From: Myxococcus stipitatus DSM 14675
Lineage (GTDB): Bacteria > Myxococcota > Myxococcia > Myxococcales > Myxococcaceae
Assembly: GCF_000331735.1 (NCBI RefSeq)
Contig: NC_020126.1
Coordinates: 1,798,001 to 1,862,000 of the forward strand
Reading direction: 5' to 3'
DNA: 64,000 bases
In this document: one piece after another, positions 37,472 through 44,952 of the stretch
How positions within the stretch are numbered: the stretch's first letter is position 1
Layout of the letters: every line of letters begins with the position of its first letter
Program-made: the position numbers and the translations under genes
Notes under the pieces: generated by a model
The model's input: the letters and a program-made list of their open reading frames with translations, nothing else
Databases searched by the model: none
What the model was told of the DNA's origin: nothing

Positions 37472-37995
37472 GTGCAGGCGTGGCCGTCGTAGTTGGACGG
37501 CTCCACGCGCACTTCCTGGGCTCCGGCGACGCGGAGCCCCGCATGGATGATGCCAGCGGTGAAGTCAGGGTAGGCCCCCACTTCGTTCATCCACAGCTCG
37601 AACTGGGTGGGGGAGAGCTCCGAGAGCTTCGACTCGGTGTAGTTGTTGCCCGCCCGGAAGTTCTGCGTGGCCCGCATGAGCGTCCTGCGAGGCCCTAGCA
37701 CGCGCAGCAGCGACAGCACCGCACGGCCGAGCATCGTCTCCCGGAAGCCCTCGATGTAGGCCTCGCCCAGCTTCCACGTCCCCTGGGCAACCGAATCCCG
37801 AGGGAACAGCTCCTCCGCGGCGATGCGCAGGAAGGCCATCCAGGACTCAAAGGAGTAGGCGGGACGGAGTTTCTGGTCCACATCGAGCCCCGCCTGCCTC
37901 AGGCGCTCCTTGCAGGCAGGCGTCAGCCGCCCCTGCAGCGCGCGGAGGAAGAGGGCTTCGATGGTCTGCTCAAAGACGAGAAGCTCGTCAGCCAT
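37372..37995 (-). CDS. DUF2378 (TIGR02265) family myxobacterial protein
   Basis: 207 residues. Conserved segments fitting the family: LFLRALQGRLTPACKERLR, LRPAYSFESWMAFLRIAAEE, GEAYIEGFRETMLGRAV, ATQNFRAGNNYTESKLSEL and the YDGHACTYRISW C-terminal core. The family is restricted to Myxococcales, has many paralogues per genome, and has no known function. The last 25 residues (ASVSSGVAGSGDSKAAMRS) are low in complexity and fall in the overlap with the membrane protein, so the overlap costs neither a conserved part. No signal peptide, so likely cytoplasmic. Confidence 0.85.
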   Translation of the reverse strand: MADELLVFEQTIEALFLRALQGRLTPACKERLRQAGLDVDQKLRPAYSFESWMAFLRIAAEELFPRDSVAQGTWKLGEAYIEGFRETMLGRAVLSLLRVLGPRRTLMRATQNFRAGNNYTESKLSELSPTQFELWMNEVGAYPDFTAGIIHAGLRVAGAQEVRVEPSNYDGHACTYRISWKEASVSSGVAGSGDSKAAMRSGSISSL

Positions 37996-38045
37996 GAGGA
38001 GTGAACTCTAGCCGACGAGCTTCTCATTGTGAACCGCGACTCCAA

Positions 38046-38066
38046 CCCGGAGCGTAGGACTCCGGG
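38046..38066 (-). terminator. Hairpin after the tonB-exbBDD genes
   Basis: CCCGGAG at 38046-38052 and CTCCGGG at 38060-38066 form a 7-bp stem with a 7-base loop, 10 bases after the second exbD stop as read on the minus strand. There is no T tract. Confidence 0.5.
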
Positions 38067-38075
38067 AGGAGGGAC

Positions 38076-38573
38076 TCAGGGGGCCGGGGTAGGCGCCGGC
38101 GTACCCGTGTCGACCTGGGTTCCCTGGATGATGGCGTTCGACGGCAGCTCGGTCGCCATGCCGAGGACCTTGGCACCCGCCGCCTTCGCGCCGTCCAGGG
38201 CCGCGATGAGCCGACCGTAGTTGGTCGCGTCGTCCGCCATGAAGAAGACGACCTTCTCGTCCGGCTTCTTCGCCGCCAGCATCCGGGTCAGGCGGGTGAC
38301 GTAGTCGGCCGCGGAGATCTTCTCCGTGTTGATGGAGTAGCCGCCGTCCTTGTCCAGGAGGACCACGAGCTGCTGATCATTCGGATCCGGCGGAGGCTGG
38401 TTCTCCTCCACCTCGGTGTCCGGCACGCGCACCAGGATGTCCTTCTCCAGGAGGGGCGTGACGACCATGAAGATGATGAGGACCAGCACCACGTCGACCA
38501 GCGGCGTGACGTTGATCTCCGAGTTGGGCGGCGTCTGCGGCTTCACCCACTGTCGCTGCTTGTGGCCGGCCAT
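38076..38573 (-). CDS. exbD: ExbD/TolR-family biopolymer transport protein (second copy)
   Basis: 165 residues. One N-terminal membrane helix (VVLVLIIFMVVTPLLEK) carries the essential Asp at the start of the helix: the NVTPLVDVVLVLIIF motif is the ExbD/TolR signature and Asp is the proton-conducting residue. The periplasmic domain ends in a Pro/Ala-rich tail (DTGTPAPTPAP). Its ATG overlaps the stop of the first exbD by one base (TAATG). It differs from the neighbouring copy in the periplasmic domain (LVRVPDTEVEENQPPPD), so the pair may form a heteromeric ExbD or serve two different partners. Confidence 0.93.
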   Translation of the reverse strand: MAGHKQRQWVKPQTPPNSEINVTPLVDVVLVLIIFMVVTPLLEKDILVRVPDTEVEENQPPPDPNDQQLVVLLDKDGGYSINTEKISAADYVTRLTRMLAAKKPDEKVVFFMADDATNYGRLIAALDGAKAAGAKVLGMATELPSNAIIQGTQVDTGTPAPTPAP

Positions 38574-38986
38574 TACTTCTTCTCCTCGACGCCGAGCGCG
38601 ATCTGCTTGGCCTTGGCCTTGCGGGCCACGTCCAGCACCTTGCGCACGTCGCCCACGTTCACGGTGTTGTCACCCTTGAGCAGGATCTTCTTGCCCGGAT
38701 CCTTCACCAGCTCCTGCGCGATGCGGTCCTGCAGGGCCTGCTCGTCCACCTGGTCGTTCTCCACGAACACCTTCTTGTCCGGGGTGATGGAGACGTAGAG
38801 AGGATCCGAGTCCTTTCCCTTCTCCTTCTCGATTTCGGTGGCCTTCGGCAGCTCCACGGACTTGCCGCGCTGGAGCATGGGGGTGACGACCATGAAGATG
38901 ATGAGGAGCACCAGCACCACGTCCACCAGCGGCGTGACGTTGATCTCGCTCTTGATGCCCCCCTTGGGGCCAGCTGACATTCCCAT
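38573..38986 (-). CDS. exbD: ExbD/TolR-family biopolymer transport protein (first copy)
   Basis: 137 residues. INVTPLVDVVLVLLIIF places the conserved Asp inside the single transmembrane helix, as in the proton-harvesting ExbD subunit. The periplasmic part (SVELPKATEIEKEKGKDSD, KILLKGDNTVNVGDVRKVLD) follows the ExbD/TolR fold. It lies between exbB (128 bases upstream) and the second exbD. The N-terminus starts at ATG 38986, with an alternative Met two residues later. Works in the inner-membrane ExbB5-ExbD complex with TonB. Confidence 0.93.
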   Translation of the reverse strand: MGMSAGPKGGIKSEINVTPLVDVVLVLLIIFMVVTPMLQRGKSVELPKATEIEKEKGKDSDPLYVSITPDKKVFVENDQVDEQALQDRIAQELVKDPGKKILLKGDNTVNVGDVRKVLDVARKAKAKQIALGVEEKK

Positions 38987-39114
38987 GCGTTTATCCTGCT
39001 TCCTGGTGGTGGAAGCCCGCCGCCCGGAGTGGCTCCGTCGACCCCCGGACTTCAGGGGCCGCGTTCAAGCCGGGAGGCGGGCCTCGGGTCGTCCCCGGGC
39101 TCGCCGGTGACTGC

Positions 39115-39798
39115 TCAGGCCGCGTGCGAGGAGCTCGCGCCGCCGCCCATGTGGCGGGCCACCACGTCGAGGAACTCGTTGGAGGACTCGCTGATGTCCA
39201 CCGAGCGAGCATCCACCCAGCCCTGCAGGAAGTTGTACGCCATCACGGCGGGGATGGCCACGAGCAGACCGAAGGCGGTGGTGATGAGCGCCTCGGCGAT
39301 ACCCGCGGAGATGGTGCCCAGACCGCCGGAGCCGGCCGCCGCCATGAGCTGGAACGCGTTGACGATACCCATTGTCGTGCCGAGCAGACCGACGAACGGC
39401 GCCGTCGAGCCGACCGTGGCCAGAAGGCCCAGGCCGCGCTTCATGCTCTGCACTTCGCGCTGCGCCTGACGCTCCAGGGCGCGAGCCACCGACTCCACCG
39501 CGACGTCCTTGTTGTTGGGGCTGATGCGGTACGCGGTGAGGCCGGAGTTGATCACGCGGCCCAGGTGACCCACGTCCTTGCCCAGGTTCGTGTTGGCCGC
39601 GGTGGTCAGGTCGCCCTTCGCCAGGATGGCGCCCATCTTGGCCGCGAAGTTGCGGCTGTCGGACCGGGTCTTCCGGAAGACGATCATCCGCTCCGCCATC
39701 ACGACCAGGGACGCCACCGACATGATGGCCAGGGTGAAGATGATCATACGGGCGAACGTGCCCGTGTGGTGCCAGATATCGATGAGAGTGAATTGCAT
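39115..39798 (-). CDS. exbB: ExbB/TolQ/MotA-family proton channel
   Basis: 227 residues. Three membrane helices: residues about 17-38 (MIIFTLAIMSVASLVVM), then a long cytoplasmic loop, and the pair LLATVGSTAPFVGLLGTTMG and ALITTAFGLLVAIPAVMAYN. The PFVGLLGTTMGIVNAF and TTAFGLLVAIPAV segments are the conserved MotA/TolQ/ExbB core. It forms the pentameric scaffold around ExbD and TonB that uses the proton motive force to drive TonB. It lies between tonB and the exbD genes in a single operon, with 68 and 128 bases on either side. A GAGGAGGAG lies about 14 bases before the ATG. Confidence 0.94.
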   Translation of the reverse strand: MQFTLIDIWHHTGTFARMIIFTLAIMSVASLVVMAERMIVFRKTRSDSRNFAAKMGAILAKGDLTTAANTNLGKDVGHLGRVINSGLTAYRISPNNKDVAVESVARALERQAQREVQSMKRGLGLLATVGSTAPFVGLLGTTMGIVNAFQLMAAAGSGGLGTISAGIAEALITTAFGLLVAIPAVMAYNFLQGWVDARSVDISESSNEFLDVVARHMGGGASSSHAA

Positions 39799-39866
39799 GG
39801 CTTGATTTAGCGCTCCTCCTCACGAGCGCGATGTGGTCGGCGGTGCTTCTCTACGGCGCGCCCGGA

Positions 39867-40622
39867 TCAGCGCGGCAGCTTCAGGTTCAGGGTGAAGGTG
39901 TAATCCACCTGGACTGGACGTCCCTGGAACGTCACGGGCTTGTAGCGTGACGAAGTCAGTGCGTCCATGACGGCCTGCTCCATGTGGGGAAGGGGCTTGA
40001 TGACTCGGCAGCGCTCCACTCGACCTTCCACGGTGATGACGCACTTGACGATCATCGTTCCCTGCACGCGCGACTCGAGCGCTTCACGCGTGTACTCGGG
40101 CGAAGGGCCCGAGACCTTCTCGGGACGGGTCATGCCCGCGCCGAACGGCAGCACTTCGGTTCCGGTGCCGCCCAACTGGCCGCCGACCACGCCGCCAATC
40201 ACGCCACCGACGACGCCGCCCACGACACCACCGGCGACGCCACCTTCGACACCACCCTCGACGGCCTCTTCGGTCGGCTCCTCCGCCGCCTCTTCAGGCT
40301 GCTCGGTCGGCTCGACCTCCTTGGGGACCTCTTTCGGGATCTCCTTGGGCTGGACGATGGCGTCCGGCTTCTTGGGCTTCTTCGGCGTCGTCTTGGGCTT
40401 GGAGGTCGCCGCGGGGGGAGGGGGCGGCGGAGGAGGAGGCGGCGGAGGGGCCATGGTGGCCTTCAGCGTCACCTCGATCTCCTTCTCCTCCTCGACCGGT
40501 GGCCTCGTGGACAGGACGTAGGCCACGACGAACAGTGCGACGTGTAGGATCACCGAGATGGTGGTTCCCACTCCGAAACGCGCTTTCGGCGTCTGACCGC
40601 GGTCAAGGACTGAATCAAACAT
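39867..40622 (-). CDS. tonB: TonB energy-transducing protein
   Basis: 251 residues. One N-terminal helix (TTISVILHVALFVVAYVL) includes the conserved His of TonB (ILHVALF), which couples to ExbB/ExbD. Then follows an extreme periplasmic linker: a run of 12 prolines, a Lys/Pro-rich segment, an acidic EVPKEVEPTEQPEEAAEEP region and repeats of GGV (GGVEGGVAGGVVGGVVGGVI). The C-terminal domain (PSPEYTREALESRVQGTMIV, VERCRVIKPLPHMEQAV, ALTSSRYKPVTFQGRPVQV) is the TonB domain. It probably energises the adjacent receptor. Strong ribosome site GAGGAG and promoter at 40685-40712. Confidence 0.94.
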   Translation of the reverse strand: MFDSVLDRGQTPKARFGVGTTISVILHVALFVVAYVLSTRPPVEEEKEIEVTLKATMAPPPPPPPPPPPPAATSKPKTTPKKPKKPDAIVQPKEIPKEVPKEVEPTEQPEEAAEEPTEEAVEGGVEGGVAGGVVGGVVGGVIGGVVGGQLGGTGTEVLPFGAGMTRPEKVSGPSPEYTREALESRVQGTMIVKCVITVEGRVERCRVIKPLPHMEQAVMDALTSSRYKPVTFQGRPVQVDYTFTLNLKLPR

Positions 40623-40684
40623 GTACTGTACTCCTCTTCACCAGTGGACACCCACCACGCCCCGCCCCGATGAAAGGGCGCGCT

Positions 40685-40712
40685 ACCATACAGAAACGGG
40701 TTCCGGGTTCAA
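40685..40712 (-). promoter_or_regulatory. Sigma-70-type promoter of tonB operon
   Basis: On the minus strand TTGAAC (40712-40707) and TATGGT (40690-40685) are separated by 16 bases. It lies about 60 bases before the tonB start and matches the consensus in most positions. Confidence 0.6.
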
Positions 40713-40782
40713 GCGAGCGCGGTCAAGGAGAACTGACCTGATCGCGCAGTTGCCCCACTGGTAACCAAAAAGCAACGGTCTA

Positions 40783-40810
40783 TTGACAACTGCTTGACCT
40801 CGGATATTTT
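40783..40810 (+). promoter_or_regulatory. Sigma-70-type promoter of receptor gene
   Basis: TTGACA (40783-40788) and TATTTT (40805-40810) with a 16-base spacer. The -35 is a perfect match. It stands 44 bases before the ATG and back to back with the tonB promoter about 70 bases away. Confidence 0.7.
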
Positions 40811-40853
40811 CCCCAGTCATTTTCGGTTGCAGCCCACCTTGGAGGGGTCTGGT

Positions 40854-43800
40854 ATGCACTTGAACCGAGTGCTCCGGGAAACCGGAGTTGTCCTGGCCGC
40901 AGGTCTGCTTTATGGATCGGCGGCTTTCGCGCAGTCGAGCACGATGATCGGAACGGTCATCGACTCACAGAGCCGGCAGCCTGTCGCTGATGTGGTAGTG
41001 ACCGCAACCTCGCCCAACCTTCAGGGTGAGCAGATGGTGGTTACTGACGCTCAGGGCAACTACCGTATTCCCCAGCTTCCGCCGGGTACGTACACCCTGC
41101 GGTTCGAGAAGGAGCAGTACAAGCCGTACGCGCGTTCTGACGTCCAGCTGCGCCTGAACCGCACCATCCGCGTCAACGTCGAGCTGCTCCCCGAGTCCCT
41201 CGGTGAGGTGGTTGAGATCGTCGGCGCCCCGCCGACCATCGACGTGGGCTCCACGACCACGGGCGTCAACGTGGATCAGGAGTTCATCAAGCGCATCGCG
41301 GTCGCCCGTCCGGGCGGCAAGGGCGGCGCGGCTCGCTCGTTCGAGTCCCTGGCCGAGCTGGCGCCTGGCGCCCAGAACGACCAGTACGGTGTCTCCATCA
41401 ACGGTGCGACCTCGCCTGAGAACGGCTACGTGGTGGACGGTCTGTCCACGAACGACCCGGCCTACGGCGTGAACGCCAGCCCGATGAGCATCGAGTTCGT
41501 GCAGGACGTGAACATCATCACCGGCGGTTACATGCCGGAGTTCGGTCGCTCCACGGGCGGTGTCATCAACGCGGTGACCCGGTCGGGCTCCAACGAGTTC
41601 CACGGAACGGTCTTCGCGAACTGGACCCCTGGAACCCTGGAAGGCAACCGCAAGATCGTCCGGTCGGAAGGCACGGTCATCAGCGGTCTGAACGAGCTGA
41701 AGAACCTGGGTGACTTCGGTGCCACCCTCGGCGGTCCGATCATCAAGGACAAGCTGTGGTTCTTCGCCGGCTTCACGCCGTCGTTCACGCGCTACCAGCA
41801 CACCCGTACGCTCAACGCGCTCCGTCTGGACCCGACCACGGGTGAGACGCAGACCGACTCGAGCGGCTTCTCCATCGTCGACCCGATCCGCGGCTCGGAC
41901 CGTCAGTACTACGCCGACAACCGGACGATTCAGTACATGGGCAAGCTGACGTACCTCATCAACCAGGACCACAACGTCTCGCTCGCCCTCAACGGCACGC
42001 CGACGACGACCGGTGGCCTGGGCAAGCTGTCCATCAACCCGCAGTCGGGTGCCCTGCCGGGTGCGATCACGACCCGTCCGGGTGACTTCGGTCAGCTGGA
42101 GACCAACGCCAACGCCACCGCGGTCGCGCTGAAGTACGCCGGCGCGTTCATGGAGAAGAAGGTCCTGGTCGACGCGACGTTGGGCTGGTTCCACCAGACC
42201 GCGTCCACGCTGCCCGCGGACGGCAGCAAGCTGGGCAGCAGCCAGGGCCTCGCGGGCTACGCGCGCATGCAGTACACCTCTCCTCGTCGACTGACCGTCT
42301 TCGAGGGCCTGCCCGCCGGGCAGGAGGGCGCGTGCGACCCGGTCATCGTGAATGCTGGTACGCCGGATGAGGAGATCATCGAGCGTTGCCCTGTGACGGG
42401 TTACTTCGTCGGTGGCCCGGGCTACATGAGCGACTCCACGCTGGATCGCTACCAGGTCAACGCGAAGGCCACCTACCTGCTGAACGCCCTCGGCACCCAC
42501 GTGCTGAAGGCTGGCGCGGACGCGGAGTTCCTGTCCTACGACCAGCTCAAGGCGTACGGCGGCGGCGTGTACTTCGCCGAAGGTGCGAACTACGGCGCCG
42601 CGAACGGCTTCGGTCCGACGTACAACAACGGCCAGCCGTACAGTGGCAACACGGTTCGCGACTTCCGTCGCTACGGCTACCAGGCGTCCCCTGACAGCCC
42701 GATCACCCAGCTGACCCAGCAGTCCAAGACCACCAGCACCACGGTCGGTGGCTTCCTGCAGGACTCCTGGTCGATCGCCAACCGCGTCACCCTGAACCTG
42801 GGTGTTCGCTACGACGTGCAGGCGATGTACGGCGGTGACGGCGAGCTGGCGCTCATCATGGGCAACCAGTGGTCGCCTCGCCTCGGCGCCATCGTCGACC
42901 CGTTCGCCAACGGCCGCACCAAGTTCTTCGTGAACTACGCTCGGTACTACGAGCAGGTTCCGCTGAACATGATGGACCGCGCGTTCCCGGGCGAGCGCCG
43001 CTACGAGGCGCGTCGCGCCTTCGCGGAGCCGGGTGAGTCTGGTGGCTGCGATCCGTCCCGCCGCGAGAGCCAGGAGACGGACTGCCGCAACCCGAACTAC
43101 GTCGTCAACCTGCCGGAGGGCAACCGCAACCCGAACCGCCTCTACACGGGCGGCAAGGTGGAGAACGAGCCCATCGACCCGGACATCCAGCCGCAGTCGT
43201 CCGAGGAAGTGGTGGTCGGTGCTGAGTACGAGCTCATCGCGAACACCCGCGTGGGCGCCAGCTACACCCACCGCAACATGAACATGGTCATCGAGGACAT
43301 GAGCCGCGATGACGGCAACTCGTACTTCCTCGGTAACCCGGGCAGCGGCTTCGCCAAGGAGTTCCCGAAGCCGGAGCGTAACTACGACAACGTCACGGTC
43401 TACCTGAACCGCACGTTCTCGGACGGCTGGCTGGCCCAGGCGAACTACACCTGGTCCCGTCTGTACGGTAACTACCCCGGTCTGTTCCGCCCGGAGACGG
43501 CTCAGCTCGACCCGAACATCCTCTCGGACTTCGACCTGGTCTCCCTGCTGACCAACCGCACGGGTCTGCTGCCCTTCGACCGTACGCACCAGATCAAGGT
43601 GTTCGGCGCGAAGGAGTTCAACTTCACCAACGCGCTGTCCGCGAGCGTCGGTGTCTCCTACCGCGGCAACTCGGGTACGCCGATCAACTACTTCGGTGCG
43701 CACTCCCTCTACGGTGAGGACGAGTCCTTCGTCCTCCCCCGTGGCGCGGGTGGCCGGACCCCCTGGATCAACACGATCGACTCCAACATTGGCGTCAACT

Positions 43801-44084
43801 ACCGTGTCAGCAAGGACAGCATGCTGTCCGTGACCCTGGACGTCTTCAACCTCTTCAACTTCCAGGGCGTGTCCGGCGTGGATCAGACGTACACCCGGCT
43901 CCCCGTGGCCCCGATTGCGAACGGCACGCCGAGCGACCTGCCCGGCAACGTGACCTGGCAGCCGGGTGAAGAGCGTGATGAGGCGTTCGGCTCGGTGGAT
44001 GGCGACATCAACCCGAACTTCAAGAACCCGACCTCCTACCAGGCGCCGCGTCAGATGCGTATCGGCGTCCGGTACACGTTCTAG
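40854..44084 (+). CDS. oar: Oar-like TonB-dependent outer-membrane receptor
   Basis: 1076 residues from ATG 40854 after GGAGGGG. Signal peptide to about residue 25 (AAFA, then QSS). A carboxypeptidase regulatory-like domain (TMIGTVIDSQSRQPVADVVV, LPPGTYTLRFEKEQYKPYA) precedes the plug (NGYVVDGLSTNDPAYGV, EFGRSTGGVINAVTRSGSNEFHG). A 22-strand barrel follows and ends at RIGVRYTF, with the terminal Phe used by the BAM complex. The layout and sequence style match Oar of Myxococcus xanthus, a TonB-dependent protein needed for development and PopC protease secretion. Codons are strongly biased (CGT, GGT, AAG, AAC), as in highly expressed genes and unlike its neighbours. The symbol is by resemblance. 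Confidence 0.88.
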   Translation: MHLNRVLRETGVVLAAGLLYGSAAFAQSSTMIGTVIDSQSRQPVADVVVTATSPNLQGEQMVVTDAQGNYRIPQLPPGTYTLRFEKEQYKPYARSDVQLRLNRTIRVNVELLPESLGEVVEIVGAPPTIDVGSTTTGVNVDQEFIKRIAVARPGGKGGAARSFESLAELAPGAQNDQYGVSINGATSPENGYVVDGLSTNDPAYGVNASPMSIEFVQDVNIITGGYMPEFGRSTGGVINAVTRSGSNEFHGTVFANWTPGTLEGNRKIVRSEGTVISGLNELKNLGDFGATLGGPIIKDKLWFFAGFTPSFTRYQHTRTLNALRLDPTTGETQTDSSGFSIVDPIRGSDRQYYADNRTIQYMGKLTYLINQDHNVSLALNGTPTTTGGLGKLSINPQSGALPGAITTRPGDFGQLETNANATAVALKYAGAFMEKKVLVDATLGWFHQTASTLPADGSKLGSSQGLAGYARMQYTSPRRLTVFEGLPAGQEGACDPVIVNAGTPDEEIIERCPVTGYFVGGPGYMSDSTLDRYQVNAKATYLLNALGTHVLKAGADAEFLSYDQLKAYGGGVYFAEGANYGAANGFGPTYNNGQPYSGNTVRDFRRYGYQASPDSPITQLTQQSKTTSTTVGGFLQDSWSIANRVTLNLGVRYDVQAMYGGDGELALIMGNQWSPRLGAIVDPFANGRTKFFVNYARYYEQVPLNMMDRAFPGERRYEARRAFAEPGESGGCDPSRRESQETDCRNPNYVVNLPEGNRNPNRLYTGGKVENEPIDPDIQPQSSEEVVVGAEYELIANTRVGASYTHRNMNMVIEDMSRDDGNSYFLGNPGSGFAKEFPKPERNYDNVTVYLNRTFSDGWLAQANYTWSRLYGNYPGLFRPETAQLDPNILSDFDLVSLLTNRTGLLPFDRTHQIKVFGAKEFNFTNALSASVGVSYRGNSGTPINYFGAHSLYGEDESFVLPRGAGGRTPWINTIDSNIGVNYRVSKDSMLSVTLDVFNLFNFQGVSGVDQTYTRLPVAPIANGTPSDLPGNVTWQPGEERDEAFGSVDGDINPNFKNPTSYQAPRQMRIGVRYTF

Positions 44085-44119
44085 TCACTGGCCCTTTCGG
44101 AACGGGAAATACAAGTCAC

Positions 44120-44833
44120 ATGACCAAGAACATCCTGAAGGTCACGATGGTTCTCGTCGGCGCGGCGACCGCGCTGACGGGCTGCAACTTCGACCAGCCC
44201 GAGGCCCCCTGCTTCGTGCAGGACCACGTCAGCTGGGTCGCGCGGTACGACCTCGTTGACACGCCCAAGCAGGCGGACGGTTCCGCCTGCACCAACGTCG
44301 AGGGACAGAAGGCACCGGCCGCTGAGGCTGTCGGCGTCTTCAAGTTCACCGACCCGGACGACCTGACCAAGTCGCTGCTCACCATCCGCCCTGCCGGGTT
44401 GGCGAGCCGCGGTGCGCTGGATCCGAACAGCCCGACGACGCAGCAGACGGCGCTGGGTGCGTTCGCTTCCGAGCCGACGAACGACTTCTGCGCGGCCCCG
44501 ACGCTGTCGCTTGCCTCGGTCAATGCCCAGGCGGCGAGTGCGACTGTTCCGGCGACGTCGATCTCCTACCAGTACAAGAACATGGAGGTCTACGCGGCCG
44601 CGGCGGTTCCCGGGACGCAGATGCGTGGCGAGCTGGTCTACACCCGCGACGGTTGCATCTCGACCTACGCGGTTCGTGCCCTGTGGCCGGCGGTGTCCTG
44701 CGACCCCAGCTCCGCGACGGCTTGCGGTCCTGGTACGGCGAACCTGAACCCGGACTTCGCGGCTGAGTGCGTTCGGACGAGCGCGACGGCGGGCATCTGC
44801 GCCCCGTCGAAGCCCATCCCGTCGCTCCGCTAG
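44120..44833 (+). CDS. Lipoprotein cotranscribed with the receptor
   Basis: 237 residues. Lipobox LTGC at residues 19-22 after MTKNILKVTMVLVGAATA. The mature part contains seven cysteines (CFVQDHVSW, SACTNVEG, FCAAPT, GCISTY, VSCDPS, TACGPG and AECVRTS, ICAP), probably pairing as disulfides outside the cytoplasm. It follows the receptor by 35 bases and ends with two terminators, so the pair is probably one transcript. By analogy with the SusC/SusD-type arrangement it may help substrate or cargo capture at the receptor, but the sequence has no SusD-like TPR helices, so this is only an inference from position. The sequence has no recognised domain. Confidence 0.8.
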   Translation: MTKNILKVTMVLVGAATALTGCNFDQPEAPCFVQDHVSWVARYDLVDTPKQADGSACTNVEGQKAPAAEAVGVFKFTDPDDLTKSLLTIRPAGLASRGALDPNSPTTQQTALGAFASEPTNDFCAAPTLSLASVNAQAASATVPATSISYQYKNMEVYAAAAVPGTQMRGELVYTRDGCISTYAVRALWPAVSCDPSSATACGPGTANLNPDFAAECVRTSATAGICAPSKPIPSLR

Positions 44834-44850
44834 TCGTCCTTCGTTGAACA

Positions 44851-44872
44851 GCGCCACTCCCTGGAGTGGCGC
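44851..44872 (+). terminator. First hairpin after the receptor operon
   Basis: GCGCCACTCC and GGAGTGGCGC pair exactly with CT between (10-bp stem). Confidence 0.6.
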
Positions 44873-44874
44873 CT

Positions 44875-44926
44875 CGCGGCCCCGGCAGCCCTCCTCAGGG
44901 AGTGGACTGACGGGGCCGCGGTGTTT
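44875..44926 (+). terminator. Intrinsic terminator after the receptor operon
   Basis: CGCGGCCCCG at 44875-44884 and CGGGGCCGCG at 44911-44920 form a 10-bp stem. The 26-base loop contains a nested CCCTCCTCAGGG. GTGTTTT follows, giving a classical T run. Confidence 0.85.
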
Positions 44927-44952
44927 TAAGGGCTGTACCTGTCTGGAGGCAC

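Noticed and set aside
40965..43703. Antisense open frame of 912 codons over the receptor gene
   Set aside because: Rich in Arg/Val/His with no motif. The receptor frame has a signal peptide, plug and barrel pattern.
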